Below are positions 24,701 to 33,443 of a stretch of 64,000 bases of DNA, in pieces. The DNA is from Brasenia schreberi (lineage: Eukaryota; Streptophyta; Magnoliopsida; Nymphaeales; Cabombaceae), in assembly GCA_036023115.1 (NCBI GenBank), contig JAYKKT010000040.1, positions 6,545,001 through 6,609,000 of the forward strand. The letters are read 5' to 3'. Both the position numbers and the translations under genes were made by a program. The number at the start of each line of letters is the position of its first letter. Positions within the stretch are counted from its first letter, which is position 1. Under the pieces are notes generated by a model. That model saw nothing but the letters and a program-made list of their open reading frames with translations. It did not search any database and was not told the origin of the DNA.

Positions 24701-27700
24701 TCTAGAATATCTAAACCCTTTTGCAGACTACCAAGAAAAAGATTTTCTCCGTCTTTAGATCCTAAAACACACAACCAGTTGGATTAAAGGTTACACTACA
24801 ATTCAGTGTACGTGTCAATGAGCTGACTGAAAGAAGATTTATAGAAAAATTGGGAACATGATAGACTGATTTTAACTGTGTAAAACATGTGGGTACACTT
24901 CCCTGTCCAATCATATAAGAAAGTGAGCCATCGACCAACTTGATTAGCTCCCTATTTTTAAGAAGATAATACTTTTAAAAATATGATGACTCTCCAACCA
25001 TGTGATATGTAGTACCAGAATCAATAATCGAAGTTTTAGAATAAAAGAAAGAGAATTGGTTACCCTTCACTGTATGAGTTGCCTGTGCTATTGTAGCTTG
25101 AGAAGTGGAAGGATGAGAATTTCCAGATAATTTTGTTTCTAAGCCCTCGATCCTCTTGATGAGTTCTTGAATGTCATCTTTCCTAGACTGTGGATTTTCA
25201 GCAACATGAGCAGAGTTGTTTCGAAGTCTAGAAAAGTCAAGTCGATCATGTAATTCTCAGCAATTTTCTTTCCAGTGTCTTGACTTTTCACAATGAGAAC
25301 ACACAATTTTATTCTTCTCATTAGAATAAAAATGACCACGTCCTCATCCACGATTATGTTGTCCACCTCTGCTATGGTAATGTGAATTTTCTCCTCTAGT
25401 CTGAAGTGCATATTGCTCCGTAAGAGTAGAGTTGTCCTTCTCAAGATTTTTGCGATCTTCTCAAATCAATAAGGAATATATAGTGCCAAGTGAAGGAAGT
25501 TTTTTTCAGCCTAAAATATTGATCTTGATAGACTCAAATTCTGGATTTACTCCCCAAAGCAAGTCAAAGATTTTTTTCTTTTCCATTTCAGCGTTCCTTT
25601 CAATGTAACATGATGAACACTTGATATTTGTATAGAAAAAAAGTTCATCCTCATAATCCACAAAGATCCGCATAATACTCACTGATAGAACGATTTTCTT
25701 GTTTACACTTCCTAATTCTTTTCAATATTTTGTATTCCTTAGCTACATTCTTCTTTCTATAATAAGCTTTTAAGACTGCACACCAGATTTCATGAGTAGA
25801 TTCAAGAAACATAAAAGTTTTTGCAATAAAAGGAATCATAGACTGAAATAGTCACGAGGATATTAAGGCATCTTTTCTTCTCCAACTGGAATATTGTTCG
25901 TCATGTGTTTCTGGACTCGGAATCTGACCCATTAGGTGAGACTCTCCCCTTTGTTATAACAGCCAATTCAACAGACTTAGACCATTCCAGGTAGTTCCTG
26001 CCATCTAACTTTGTTATGTAATTTGAAAGTTTCCACTTTTTTATTTGTGGAATGTTCAGACAACACAAAGGAGTTTTCAATCCCCTTTCCTTTACGAGCC
26101 ATTTATCAAGTAATATAATGTTCCTTACTCAGTTTTATATCAAACTTATGATGCTCTTCAAGTCTGAAAAAAATAAGTATTGTAGTTAGTCTCTCATGTG
26201 ACACCACAATAATTACTGCACGACAAAGGAATCAGATCAAGAAAATGGAAGTCAGTCACCACGCCAAGTACTTAGTGTGATTTCTGTGGCAAGTACGCTG
26301 TGAAGAGAAAAGTAGTGGGAATCTAGGGGTGCGAAGACTGTGGCAAGGTGAAGGCTGGTGGTGCCTATACTTTAAATACTGCGAGTTTGTTGCCCATGAA
26401 AGTGTTGGTTAATTTAGAAATAGGTTTGCTGCTTTTCTCTGTGCCCATATCAAGATGTCCCAAGACACGACGTTGCAAACCATTGAGTTATGCTTTCTGA
26501 ATCGCTTATTTGATGTAGAAAAAAAATCTAATGTACAGATTTCAATCAAGCCAAAACAAAACGATCACAAACACTAGTTGAAACCCAAGAATCAATTTTG
26601 GTTGAGCACTTAGAAAATGTGGCCAAACAACCGATTCTTGTTGAATGTTATACGTGTTGTCTTTTACAAAAAAAAATGAGGCTAACCCTTACCTCGACTT
26701 CTATCAAATCTTGTAATCACTTGGAATGATGCCTTCCCTTGCTTCCATATCAAATAGATTGTGTATTTGTAGACACTAGGCTCTGATACCACATTACAAA
26801 TAATCATTCATTAAGCCTATGCAGACTCCCAACCTCTCTCGGTTGCCGTCACACACTCCCTGCACTTTCTATATAATTAACGCTAAACCCTAATCATTTA
26901 TTTATAAGTCCCTTCTAAAGACTAATCTACTCCTACTCTTAACGAGTCTACTATGGGACGTATTACAATCTTTAACAATAATATCCATAAAACCAAGCAC
27001 AAATGGTCACACAAGATCTTCTACAAGTCAACACAAATGATCACACAAGATCTTCTACAAGTCAAATCACCAAACATTTGATGCACAAGCCAAATTTAAT
27101 AGCCATAATACCAAACAAAGCAAGTGAACACACAAAAAAAATATTTTATTAATTGCACAACATCCTCTATTTATAAAGGATGTATTACAAATGAGAAAAG
27201 TGAGAGAGTGGGAGCAGCAGCTCCCAACGGCTACACTACTAGCCGTTGGGATTTCCCAACGGCTAATAGTGTAGCGGTTGGGGACTGATTAGCCTTTGAG
27301 GGCCAGTCCAAATTGGCCCATGTTGGTGGACCTGCCGTGCCTTAAAGGCCCAGCTTTCCTATTACAAGTTAACACCTATAAGTTAGGATCTACAAAGGCA
27401 TATTGAAAGGGACATGGCAGGGTCAACGACCACACGCTCATGCACACACTCACAACCAAAGGCTAGTTGATTTGCTTCCTGTCACATTATTTTCTCTATA
27501 CTTTGACAGATAAATACTAGAAAAGGTATGGATATATTTCTTTTCACAAATGAAAGATATCAAATTAATAGAGCAATTCATGGCGTAAGTATGAAACTTT
27601 AGCCACGTTTTTACCACTTCAATACCATATATGTCGTCATTTTTTTGTTCCGAAAGGTACCCCTCCTTTCCATGCTCCTAGAAGAAATCAAAAACTACAT

Positions 27701-30700
27701 GCAGAACCTTCAAATCATAAAGTACAGAACTCAATCAATACTCACTTTTCAAACAGTGGCTTCCGTAGCTGAGGTCTTTCAGATTCAAAATACTCAAATA
27801 AAAGCACTGAACCATCTGAACAAGATGTACCAGTGGATTGGTTAGTACATGAAACGTTGTGCACTTTGTAACCGCTAGATGAAGATGCTTTGGACGAGCA
27901 TGACAATCTTGACGGCACCGAGGCGTTAACTACACCCACCTTGGATGGTTTTGGTAGAATTGCAGATACAAAAGGCAAGTTGCAAAATTTACTTAAACTA
28001 TCTGGAACCTTAGCCTTTTGGAACTCCATAGTTTCAGTATCTGAGGTTCCACCGCTTCTAGATGACGAGGAGCAACTGGAATGACTAAATAATTGAACTG
28101 CTGAAAGAAGAGGAAGAAAATATGCACACGATTCATGTTGATTAGGTTCCAGTCTCCTGGAATTCTGGCAACCTTCAACCTTTACTTTCAAACCGTAGCA
28201 ACTGGGTTCTTCGTACCACTGCCAAACATTTCCCAAGGTATGATCAGGAATCTGGTGCCTGCAGACGAGATCCACAGGGTGATCTCCGCCTAAGCATTCC
28301 TCACAATTGCGCGAACTAAAGGTTGGTGAAAGAACTGGCGAAGCAGCATGCAAAACTCTTTCAAACTCAGCAAGGTTGCTTCCTGTTGCCAATTGAATAT
28401 CTTCAGATTCAACTTGGACCTTATAAGCTTCATGTACAGCTTCTACTATCTTGTCAAGGACATCTTCTGATTCACACATCATCTGATCAGTTGGATAACG
28501 GTTTAGACATGCACTAGTCACATTCACCGTGCTGGCATCTACCCTACAGATGTTTGGCACAGGGATACTTGATCTCTCATGCTGTTTCAAATCACAGTGA
28601 AGTGGAAAGCATGACTTACTAGTGACCACGCCTTCTGACCCAGCATCAGATGAAAGGCAAACAAGTACATGAGAGACTCCTTTATGATCTTTGGGAATGT
28701 TTCCGTCTTCTTCTAATTCAAGGTTTGATTCATCAACATGATGAATCTGCGGACTGTCGCTTATGGACAAAGCTTGTCGGTGATCACCGTTGGCAGGAGA
28801 CGGACAACTGGATTGTGTAAGATCATTCCAGAATATTGTTTCATTATCCGATTTTAGTTCATTTTCAAATGGGTTTTCCACTAACCAGGCAGGTTCAACC
28901 ACTCGACATGCTCCAGTCAAATCAGTCTCTGTGTCTTGTACAACATATGAACTACAGGAATCAGTTAATACGCCTTCTGTTCCTTCTAATATTGAACAGG
29001 TAACATGATGAGAATTTTCAGAAGCAGATTCTTTGTTGTGAGTCGACTGTTTTGCAATTTCCATTTTTCCAGTATGAAAAGCATTTGTCCTGACCTTAGA
29101 ATATTTTAAGCCATTTCTGACAAGAAGATGCTTCTTAGGATGGGAATTCTGTTCCATCTCTGATTCCAAAGTTGGTTTTAGGTTCCACGTGTCTGAACTC
29201 TTTGTCTTTGAAATCTCACCTTCTCTGGAATCTGATTCGACAGATGTTTCGCACAGGGGCATGCATCTGCTAGATTTTTCCTGTTTACTTTTTCTCTGTC
29301 CTGAACCATATCCAATGCAGGAAGACCAACTTTTCTGAACATCTCCTTCTGGCAGACAACCATGTCTCAGATCTTTTTGGACATTAGCACTTCCATTACC
29401 ACCATGTTCTGAGACCTGCCAGCCAGAATGATTGTTGTCTTTCCCACCTCGAGCATGCATATTTAAACTGCTATTAAACCTTTGAGCTGATCCACTTGAA
29501 CCCTTGTTTGATTTATTACGTCTCCTAGCCTTCCAGATTGGAATAAATTCATCTTCCTCGATGCTATTACAGCTGCCACTGCTCCAACTGATTCTGTCAG
29601 CACTGTCCGTGGAATTCTTCGTGAAGTTTTCAAGGTAAACATGCACATTTTCCAATATGTCTTCACTCAGGTTACATGCATTTTCATGAGATGAGCACTT
29701 TACACCAGAAGGTGCAACACTAGAAGTAGTGCTACAGTTAGTACCATCTGAAATCCCACAGTCTGATGGATTTGTTTCATTTTCTTCCTTACTTGCCAGT
29801 ATGTTGCTGACGGCAACACTAACATTTAGGTTTTCTCTGTTGATCCGTCCATCCTCCAAAAGTCTGTGAGAAATGCAAGTGACATCACAGTTAGAGGAAT
29901 TTCCAATAGATAGGCTACCATGACTACTTCTATCAGCAGATTTTAAACTAAAAGGGGATAAAGCATCATGAAAGGATTCAACTGATCTTGGAGTACTTGT
30001 AGCATGATCAGAAGAACCTTCTTGCCACCCTCTTATGTTGCTATTTGAAGCTTCAGAAAGAGAATCCTCACATGAAAGAGTTTTATGAGATTCTTCTGCT
30101 ACATCGGATTCATGAACACATAATTTAGATGTTGCAGAATAACCTTTGGGGTTCAAATATTCAATGTTCTCCACTGCATCTGTATTAACCGCACTGCCCA
30201 GTAGTGTACATTCTTCCACTTCTGGTGACTTAACTATCAAATCAGTTGCACTAGAAAAATGAAGATTAACTCCGTGACCAACATCATACTGGGAAATTTC
30301 TTGAATATTTTCTTCTTCAGTGAATACAGATATGTTCTTTGAAGACCTTTTGTTATGTTTTCCCTTTTTCTTTGGCTTCTTCCTAGAACTCCTTCCATGT
30401 TTGTCAACCTTAGTAATGTCATTAACCTGACTGGTGGAATCAGAAGCACTTAGCGGAGAGGAAATATTCAAAGGATCAGATATTTTCTGACAAGAATCGA
30501 CAGAACGCTTGGCAACCCTGTTTCGCAGTTTTTCTGCAACTCGATTCCGAGCATTCCCCATAACGTTCATTCTAGAGAAATAGTCAGGAGTAACTGACTT
30601 TGGAGAACTTGCATTATCCAGAAGATCACTCTCGACCCTTTGTTGGTCAACCACGAATGAAATAACTGATAGTAGTGGATCCAAAGCATTCATTTTTCCA

Positions 30701-31594
30701 TGAGCTTTAGGATCCAAAACACTTACTGGTTCAGACCCTTGGACACGCAAAAGAAGCGGTGCTATAATTCTCCAATGTTCATCAAGCTCAACGGTAACAA
30801 AAGTAAGGAAGATGTACCTGAAAACAGGGGAAGAAACAAACTACAATTGTAACAGTATGAAAGCAAGAAATAGCAAAACATATTTTTCCAAAGGAAGTGG
30901 TATCAAAAATCAAAGGAATTCCAGAGTACAATTTACTTTCTTGTCAAAGCATTTTAATATTTTACTTAAGTAGCAAAATTAAATTCTAAACATTGTAAAC
31001 TACAACACTTTCACACGTATCTGTAATACTTCTCCTGAAAAACAGAACATCGTGAACCCAATGATTGAAGAGCTGGAGCCAGGAAACCACTTCCTACTGG
31101 TTAAAATTCTCAGATAGCAAGTAAAAAGGATCAAAGGCAATATGGAAGAACATCTGAGAAGGGCATAGCATATGAAAGATCCAGCCAAAGTTTTAGATTA
31201 AGAATACAAGTAACTGAATCAACAAACCAGTAACGGAAGTTTGAAACTGGGTCATAAAATAAGTGGTAGTAAGTACGCATACCTTCAAATAATAATTTTG
31301 AATCCACTCACCTTTGATCAAAATTGTCCGTGGTGATTGCCCCTGCTTCATGATTCTAGAGAAATTTGCCACTTTATTAGTAAGTTTCAGAACAGGGACC
31401 ATGGACCAAATATAATATGCTATATCAGCAGGAAGAGGATAAAAGAAAAGAAAGTGCATTCAAAATAAATAGATGACCTTTGGATTGATGTTGCAACTAG
31501 TATGTGCCACAGGTTTAATAAATTTGGCACATGCTCCTCCATCTGTAAGTTTTGTACCATTCCTGTTTGCTCTTGCAAGGGCCCACTGGGTCAT
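3525..31594 (-). CDS. DUF789 domain protein, six coding exons
   Basis: Proposed CDS: 31594..31478, 31355..31312, 30817..27746, 12978..12874, 12544..12367, 3731..3525. It totals 3,723 nt, or 1,240 codons plus stop, and all five junctions keep phase. The N-terminal two thirds is low-complexity and serine-rich, with a basic cluster ([12 protein letters not shown], about residues 198-210) that could act as a nuclear signal. The DUF789 domain fills the C-terminus from about residue 910: [33 protein letters not shown], then [12 protein letters not shown] in exon 5. The small Arabidopsis DUF789 proteins are about 350-400 residues, so this is a long family member. The molecular function of DUF789 is unknown. 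Both large introns are filled with transposons, yet the exons show no lesion. The N-terminal exons 1-2 are the least certain part. Confidence 0.85.
3813..3883 (+). mobile_element. 36-bp LINE stub with target duplications
   Basis: Bases 3831..3866 are only the last 36 bp of the LINE 3' end (catctagtatgggaaaagg, then cttagttg and a TTG-like tail). They are flanked by direct repeats caaaggaaattgttttcc (3813..3830) and caaaggaaattgtttcc (3867..3883). This is an extremely 5'-truncated LINE insertion in the last intron of the DUF789 gene. Confidence 0.9.
3884..5261. other. DUF789 intron sequence, nothing recognised
   Basis: Intron sequence between the LINE stub and the first LTR element. Only chance ORFs are seen. 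Confidence 0.6.
5267..5559 (-). repeat. 3' LTR of gene-carrying element
   Basis: Starts tgttgtaattcgggag and ends attcttcgaca on the plus strand. On the transcribed minus strand it contains a TATA box within ccattatataagggc. It resembles the partner LTR at 8066..8357 at roughly nine positions in ten by eye. Confidence 0.9.
5560..5576 (-). other. Polypurine tract
   Basis: cccccctcaagttggga reads on the minus strand as an A/G-rich tract ending in six G residues directly against the LTR. This is the usual plus-strand priming site of Copia-type elements. Confidence 0.8.
5640..6010 (-). repeat. Minisatellite inside the LTR element
   Basis: A unit of about 135 bp, built of shorter cttcagcagcttcatggct-like words, occurs nearly perfectly twice (from about 5660 and 5794) and then decays. 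It gives several overlapping ORFs on the plus strand, which are compositional artefacts. It lies between the captured genes and the polypurine tract. Confidence 0.8.
6438..7016 (-). pseudogene. Captured DUF1218 gene copy
   Basis: The minus strand encodes a DUF1218 protein, a plant family of small four-helix membrane proteins that includes the MWL lignin-related proteins. In order: a first hydrophobic helix ([19 protein letters not shown]) then [69 protein letters not shown]; and in a third frame [17 protein letters not shown] and a last helix. The conserved cysteines ([17 protein letters not shown]) are present. No intron interrupts the reading, which suggests capture from a spliced RNA. At least two frameshifts break it, one just before CVYNSD and one at a 7-bp tandem duplication (gcaacac, about 6640..6655). 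Same strand as the LTR element. Confidence 0.88.
7017..7098 (-). other. Linker between captured genes
   Basis: About 80 bp joins the end of the HVA22-like reading to the start of the DUF1218 reading. No similarity is recognised; it could be untranslated sequence of either donor gene. Confidence 0.4.
7099..7539 (-). pseudogene. Captured HVA22-like (TB2/DP1) gene copy
   Basis: From the ATG at 7539 the minus strand encodes an HVA22-like protein, a reticulon-type ER membrane shaping family (TB2/DP1/HVA22). Landmarks are [53 protein letters not shown], then [42 protein letters not shown] and finally [18 protein letters not shown]. The order and length match the plant HVA22i/j type. An in-frame TGA stands where a serine is expected after GDGFV, and two frameshifts follow (in the T run after KLAFF and after LLEQ). 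Plant HVA22 genes contain introns, but none is present here, pointing to capture from mRNA. Confidence 0.9.
7540..8053 (-). other. Leader region of the LTR element
   Basis: Sequence between the primer site and the HVA22-like ATG. It contains short minus-strand ORFs but no recognisable gag. Part may be the 5' UTR of the captured HVA22-like transcript. Confidence 0.5.
8054..8065 (-). other. Primer binding site (iMet-tRNA-like)
   Basis: gctcttatatca reads on the minus strand as TGATATAAGAGC, a two-mismatch version of the common TGGTATCAGAGC site complementary to the initiator Met tRNA. It touches the right LTR directly. Confidence 0.75.
8066..8357 (-). repeat. 5' LTR of gene-carrying element
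   Basis: Starts tgttttaatttgggag and ends attcttcaca. Partner of 5267..5559, with the same TATA-containing segment near 8234. Confidence 0.9.
8410..8814 (+). repeat. 5' LTR of Copia element
   Basis: A 405-bp LTR. It carries tccaacggcta (8507..8517), tctaacggcta (8540..8550) and an inverted tagccgtt just downstream, followed by a TATA-like tatata near 8596. Confidence 0.85.
8815..8827 (+). other. Primer binding site
   Basis: tggtataagagcc directly follows the LTR; it is complementary to the initiator Met tRNA 3' end with few mismatches. Confidence 0.85.
9063..9165 (+). pseudogene. Copia gag N-terminus
   Basis: The ATG at 9063 opens [20 protein letters not shown] followed by a variant of the Copia gag start (a W, then MENYL), and meets a stop soon after. 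The rest of gag is decayed. Confidence 0.6.
9452..9885 (+). mobile_element. LINE 3' fragment inside Copia element (L3)
   Basis: Matches the LINE from the segment coding for the end of RT into the C-terminal region. The copy breaks off near 9810. About 70 bp that already occurred near 9608..9680 is then repeated (9815..9885), so the insert is internally rearranged. No 3' TTG tail is seen. Confidence 0.8.
9990..10235 (+). mobile_element. Copia 3' end and partial LTR, nested
   Basis: aactttcggtatatacactg plus a G-rich tract is the typical end of a Copia polyprotein and polypurine tract; the LTR then starts tgttaaaatgtaatagg at 10028 and resembles the 13933..14303 family at its start. It contains a palindromic aacggcta/tagccgtt pair (10148..10175). 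It stops where the host element's RT resumes. Confidence 0.65.
10236..10640 (+). pseudogene. Copia reverse transcriptase remnant
   Basis: Encodes a Copia RT stretch with [19 protein letters not shown] (family form: F-MKDLG-L-YFLGIEV) and, further on, traces of the ...[11 protein letters not shown] region, with frameshifts and stops. Confidence 0.8.
10790..11159 (+). pseudogene. Copia RNase H remnant and polypurine tract
   Basis: [12 protein letters not shown] is the Copia RNase H motif (usually SSTEAEYRA). An FHERIKH-like stretch and an LSV-like end follow, with many stops, up to the second LTR. Confidence 0.75.
11160..11543 (+). repeat. 3' LTR of Copia element
   Basis: A 384-bp partner of 8410..8814. 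The two AACGG motifs of the 5' LTR are lost here (tccaatggata). Confidence 0.85.
11549..12366. other. DUF789 intron sequence, nothing recognised
   Basis: Intron between the Copia element and exon 5. A plus-strand 136-codon ORF (11988..12398) overlaps exon 5 antisense and has no family resemblance. Confidence 0.6.
12367..12544 (-). CDS. DUF789 gene exon 5
   Basis: A 178-nt exon between acceptor tctccag and donor gtattt. Its first base completes the split tryptophan codon, giving [16 protein letters not shown] and [10 protein letters not shown], the most conserved block of DUF789. It ends in phase 0 after YNDQ. Confidence 0.93.
12874..12978 (-). CDS. DUF789 gene exon 4
   Basis: A 105-nt exon with acceptor aaattcag and donor gttagt. 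It completes the lysine codon left open by exon 3 and reads [13 protein letters not shown] to [11 protein letters not shown], ending two bases into a tryptophan codon. DUF789 proteins have the same order here: PLFEK-like, a variable loop, then a conserved L-P-SW motif. It is separated from exon 3 by 14,767 bp. Confidence 0.88.
12990..13932. repeat. Intronic tandem array, 240-265 bp period
   Basis: Four degenerate units with landmarks near 13156, 13421, 13671 and 13908 (cccctataag...gcatctaagaaggc, then caaccaaagacta and gatcatgat...ctttgctgttaa). The array is cut by the Copia block and resumes at 27375, so the block inserted into the last unit. Confidence 0.8.
13933..14303 (-). repeat. Copia LTR, family B, left copy
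   Basis: A 371-bp LTR on the minus strand (tgttaactta...ggttaca). It matches 26978..27374 closely and contains a palindromic AACGGCTA/TAGC-type cluster (14155..14205). No matching 5-bp target duplication is visible outside the two outer copies. Confidence 0.85.
14304..14748 (-). pseudogene. Copia RNase H fragment and polypurine tract
   Basis: The minus strand reads [14 protein letters not shown], then [15 protein letters not shown], the RNase H domain of a Copia polyprotein, with frameshifts. Its end (aactttcggtatatacacc) touches the family B LTR. Upstream sequence is cut by the LINE at 14749. Confidence 0.85.
14749..17955 (+). mobile_element. Near full-length LINE, decayed (L4)
   Basis: An RTE-type LINE with its 5' leader (ggtcccaagctcgaataaat...), endonuclease start ([21 protein letters not shown]), RT and C-terminal region, all broken. 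A tandem duplication of about 98 bp lies at 15481..15678. There are two consecutive 3' ends: one near 17505..17555 with a TTG tail, and then a second 3' segment from 17560 ending at 17955. It interrupts a Copia polyprotein on the opposite strand. Confidence 0.85.
17956..19838 (-). pseudogene. Copia pol fragment (integrase to RT start)
   Basis: On the minus strand from the primer site leftwards, reading includes the integrase core region ([26 protein letters not shown]) at about 19190..19080. A WLKVFGC-type segment near 18740 and the DIV-K start of RT near 18180 follow, ending where the LINE begins. The RT core between here and the RNase H at 14748 is missing. Frameshifts and stops are many. 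Confidence 0.75.
19839..19850 (-). other. Primer binding site next to family A LTR
   Basis: gctctgatacca reads TGGTATCAGAGC on the minus strand, the exact common iMet-tRNA primer site. Confidence 0.85.
19851..20111 (-). repeat. Copia LTR, family A, left copy
   Basis: Minus strand tgttagagattgtaatacg to catttgtaatg, about 261 bp. It has a primer site on its left and a polypurine tract on its right, so it is shared by two internal regions. Confidence 0.8.
20112..20539 (-). pseudogene. Copia RNase H fragment, family A
   Basis: [15 protein letters not shown], then [18 protein letters not shown], is the C-terminal RNase H region of a Copia polyprotein. Upstream lies a damaged STEAEYRA stretch. 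The polypurine tract (ccaacttaagggaaag on the minus strand) follows at 20112..20127. Confidence 0.85.
20540..23530 (+). mobile_element. RTE-type LINE, near full length (L5)
   Basis: A single-ORF plant RTE-clade element broken into segments. Endonuclease start: [21 protein letters not shown]. Endonuclease core: [72 protein letters not shown] and [13 protein letters not shown]-terminal tail: [20 protein letters not shown]. It ends cgtctattatgggaaaaggc and (TTG)n. The second catalytic aspartate of the usual FADD box is asparagine here (codon 22728..22730). Several stops and frameshifts interrupt it, so it is dead. The left flank is family A Copia on the minus strand and the right flank is a different Copia on the plus strand. 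Confidence 0.9.
23531..24053 (+). pseudogene. Copia RNase H fragment, family C
   Basis: Encodes [19 protein letters not shown], then [39 protein letters not shown] and a VDKLSVYTP ending, the classic Copia RNase H C-terminus. One open frame covers 23693..24040. A G-rich polypurine tract (tttgagggggggtg) leads into the LTR. Confidence 0.9.
24054..24422 (+). repeat. Copia LTR, family C, single copy
   Basis: tgttaatgtattagg to gaatattaca, 369 bp, with cctatatatactgc as the TATA region and an accgttgg...ccaacgac palindrome upstream. No partner copy is in the window. Confidence 0.8.
24423..26779 (-). pseudogene. Copia gag-protease-integrase start, family A
   Basis: On the minus strand in order: a gag UBN2-type stretch ([32 protein letters not shown]) near 25840..25650; a nucleic-acid-binding region near 25440..25240; a protease-like [10 protein letters not shown] near 25020; and the GAG-pre-integrase LWHYRLGHL near 24640, followed by the integrase start. 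Each is broken by stops or frameshifts. Integrase core and RT are absent, replaced by the family C fragment and LINE. Confidence 0.85.
26780..26791 (-). other. Primer binding site, family A
   Basis: gctctgatacca, the same 12 bases as at 19839; the next 30 bases into the interior are also alike, showing both belong to one family. Confidence 0.85.
26792..26977 (-). repeat. Copia LTR, family A, right copy
   Basis: Partner of 19851..20111, shortened by internal deletions to about 186 bp. Its outer end directly meets the family B LTR without spacer. Confidence 0.8.
26978..27374 (-). repeat. Copia LTR, family B, right copy
   Basis: Matches 13933..14303. It has an extra tandem copy of about 31 bp (cacacaagatcttctacaag occurs twice, 27008..27060) and lacks the last bases at its family A junction. 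It carries three exact YCYAACGGYYA matches (27223..27233, 27240..27250 inverted, 27255..27265). Confidence 0.85.
27375..27745. other. Intron remainder with tandem-array unit
   Basis: Resumes the 240-bp array unit (cctataagttagg..., caaccaaaggctagt, tttgacagataaatac) and then leads to exon 3 of the DUF789 gene. Confidence 0.6.
27746..30817 (-). CDS. DUF789 gene exon 3 (3.1 kb)
   Basis: One uninterrupted 3,072-nt exon starts after the acceptor gttttcag and ends at the donor gtgagt, inside the codon following LFE. It begins [15 protein letters not shown] and carries the basic cluster, the serine-rich middle and the first half of the DUF789 domain. An open frame of this length in AT-rich DNA full of decayed elements is strong evidence for selection. 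Confidence 0.95.
31312..31355 (-). CDS. DUF789 gene exon 2
   Basis: A 44-nt exon between the acceptor ttctctag and the consensus donor gtgagt. It reads [14 protein letters not shown] in the only frame that joins the open frame of exon 3 (codon split AG|G). The short length makes it less certain than the exons downstream. Confidence 0.6.
31478..31594 (-). CDS. DUF789 gene exon 1 (start)
   Basis: The ATG at 31594 is preceded in frame by TAA and TAG within 12 bases, so it is the first possible start if this exon continues upstream as leader. The 39 codons begin [13 protein letters not shown] and end at ccaaag before a gt. The donor (gtcatc) is weak. An alternative is that cccag just after the ATG is an acceptor and translation starts further upstream. 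Confidence 0.5.
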
Positions 31595-33443
31595 TTGGTG
31601 TGTCTATTACAAAGCTGTGATACTATAGGTCGCTGCAGTTTATAAACTAAAAGTGGATTAGATAATGGATCAAAGATGACAAATAGGAAGTGGATGGAAA
31701 TATATAGAAACAAAGATAAATTGGGAGGATCCATCGACGTAAAAAGCACACACCAAAAGCATGTTGTTTGGGGCCATAATAAAAGTGTTTCTTGAGAAGA
31801 ATGCAGTGGAGGCATTCCTGACTAGATCAATTACTCTGAGGAAAAGCAACCTAAAATTGTTCAAACCATGATAAATAGATTTTAAAAAGTATGAAATGAC
31901 ATCTATAAAAGAAGTCGATTCATGCAGCAAGCACAGACAAGATTCGGTCCCCAAAAAATGCATGATAAATGATAAACAAAGAGTAAAAAGATGGAACGTG
32001 CTCAGATTCATCCTCAGTCAATCTCAATGCAGTGTTGACCTAAGAGAGGCTGCAACGTTGTTTGCTAATAAACTGCAATTCAGTGCGCTTAACTTGACAA
32101 GCTCCCAAAGTAAACTCGATCTCCTCTCATGAAAAGCCACTTAATGAAACTCGCATTTATCAGTTGGCACAATGCAGCACACCAGGACATACTATTCTCA
32201 AAGCAGATCTATCCAAAGCCACAATTGTCTATCCATTCACAAAAGGACAGCAGAGACTCCACCAGACAGAATCACTATCATCTATGCAAACTTTTGATCC
32301 TTATGAACTTGAACTAGATGACTCAATGATTTCTCATAACAAAGACAATAAGGTTCAGCTTCATCTTAAAGACAAACGTGAAATACAATTTAAATTTCAA
32401 AAAGAGTATTTAGATACCAAACTTGCATAAAGAGAATACCGTACTTATAAAGCAAAACTATAAAATGAACAAGAGGTAGCATCATGCCCCAATATCGTTT
32501 GAACAAAAGACAAATTGGTGATGGTGGAAGAGATGAGGAAGTCACCTGCATGCACATCAAATACTACACCACAAGAGCCAACATTGATGACAAAAGAAAA
32601 CAATATAAGACAATACTTTCAGCTACCGGATAATGTCATCGAACATATCATAATTTATACTGGATGTTTAACATCAGACGTTCCATGAAAAATTAAGTCT
32701 TATTCTGTGCTGCTGATTGCACATCCTTTATCATTTTTAAGTTACTTATTTTGCAGCGCTAAGAGCATCAAATTATTCAGTTTCTCCCATTTGCACAAGA
32801 GGTCCTTTAGGAGACAAAATCCATATCATTATTCTCCGCATCGACAAAGATTCAGGTCATTCACAATCATGGGATCAAAAAGAGAAAAACTTCAGATCAT
32901 CAAATCTACAGCATCGTAAAACGAAGCAAATTGAATAAATAAGCATCACTCGTCCTTTCCAGTTGCTCAAGTAACCAACTGTCCTCAATGAATTCTAGAA
33001 CCAATTCCTCCTCGAAAATCTGTTTGCCACGAAAGAAAGCTCCAAAACATCCAGATTTTGAGGTTCAGGTTTCCATGCAACAACCCAGTGAAACCAACCG
33101 TCCACAGCTGAAAGCGGATGATCACTTCAACACCAAAAATAAGAGAAAAATCGCTGAGAAATGAAATTTGTAACCTGGAGAAAGCAGAGAATTTACTGAA
33201 AATAAAAACAAATACAAAACTTTTAAATGTAGATGCTACTTCCCAAAGAAAGCCAAGAACTTGCACATGCAAACGACTCTACTCACTCCTACAATCTAAA
33301 AAGGACCCGTCCAATCCTGATCATAATCCAAAACCCAAATTATTACAAAAGAAGAAAAACGGAATGGATGATTATGAATGAACCAAAAATTCCCATAACT
33401 TTTCCAACCACAGAAAACGAAAGCGGGCGAAGAAAAAGCCTAC

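Noticed and set aside
27645..30449. Several short ORFs on both strands over the large exon
   Set aside because: All are shadows of the DUF789 exon 3 reading frame.
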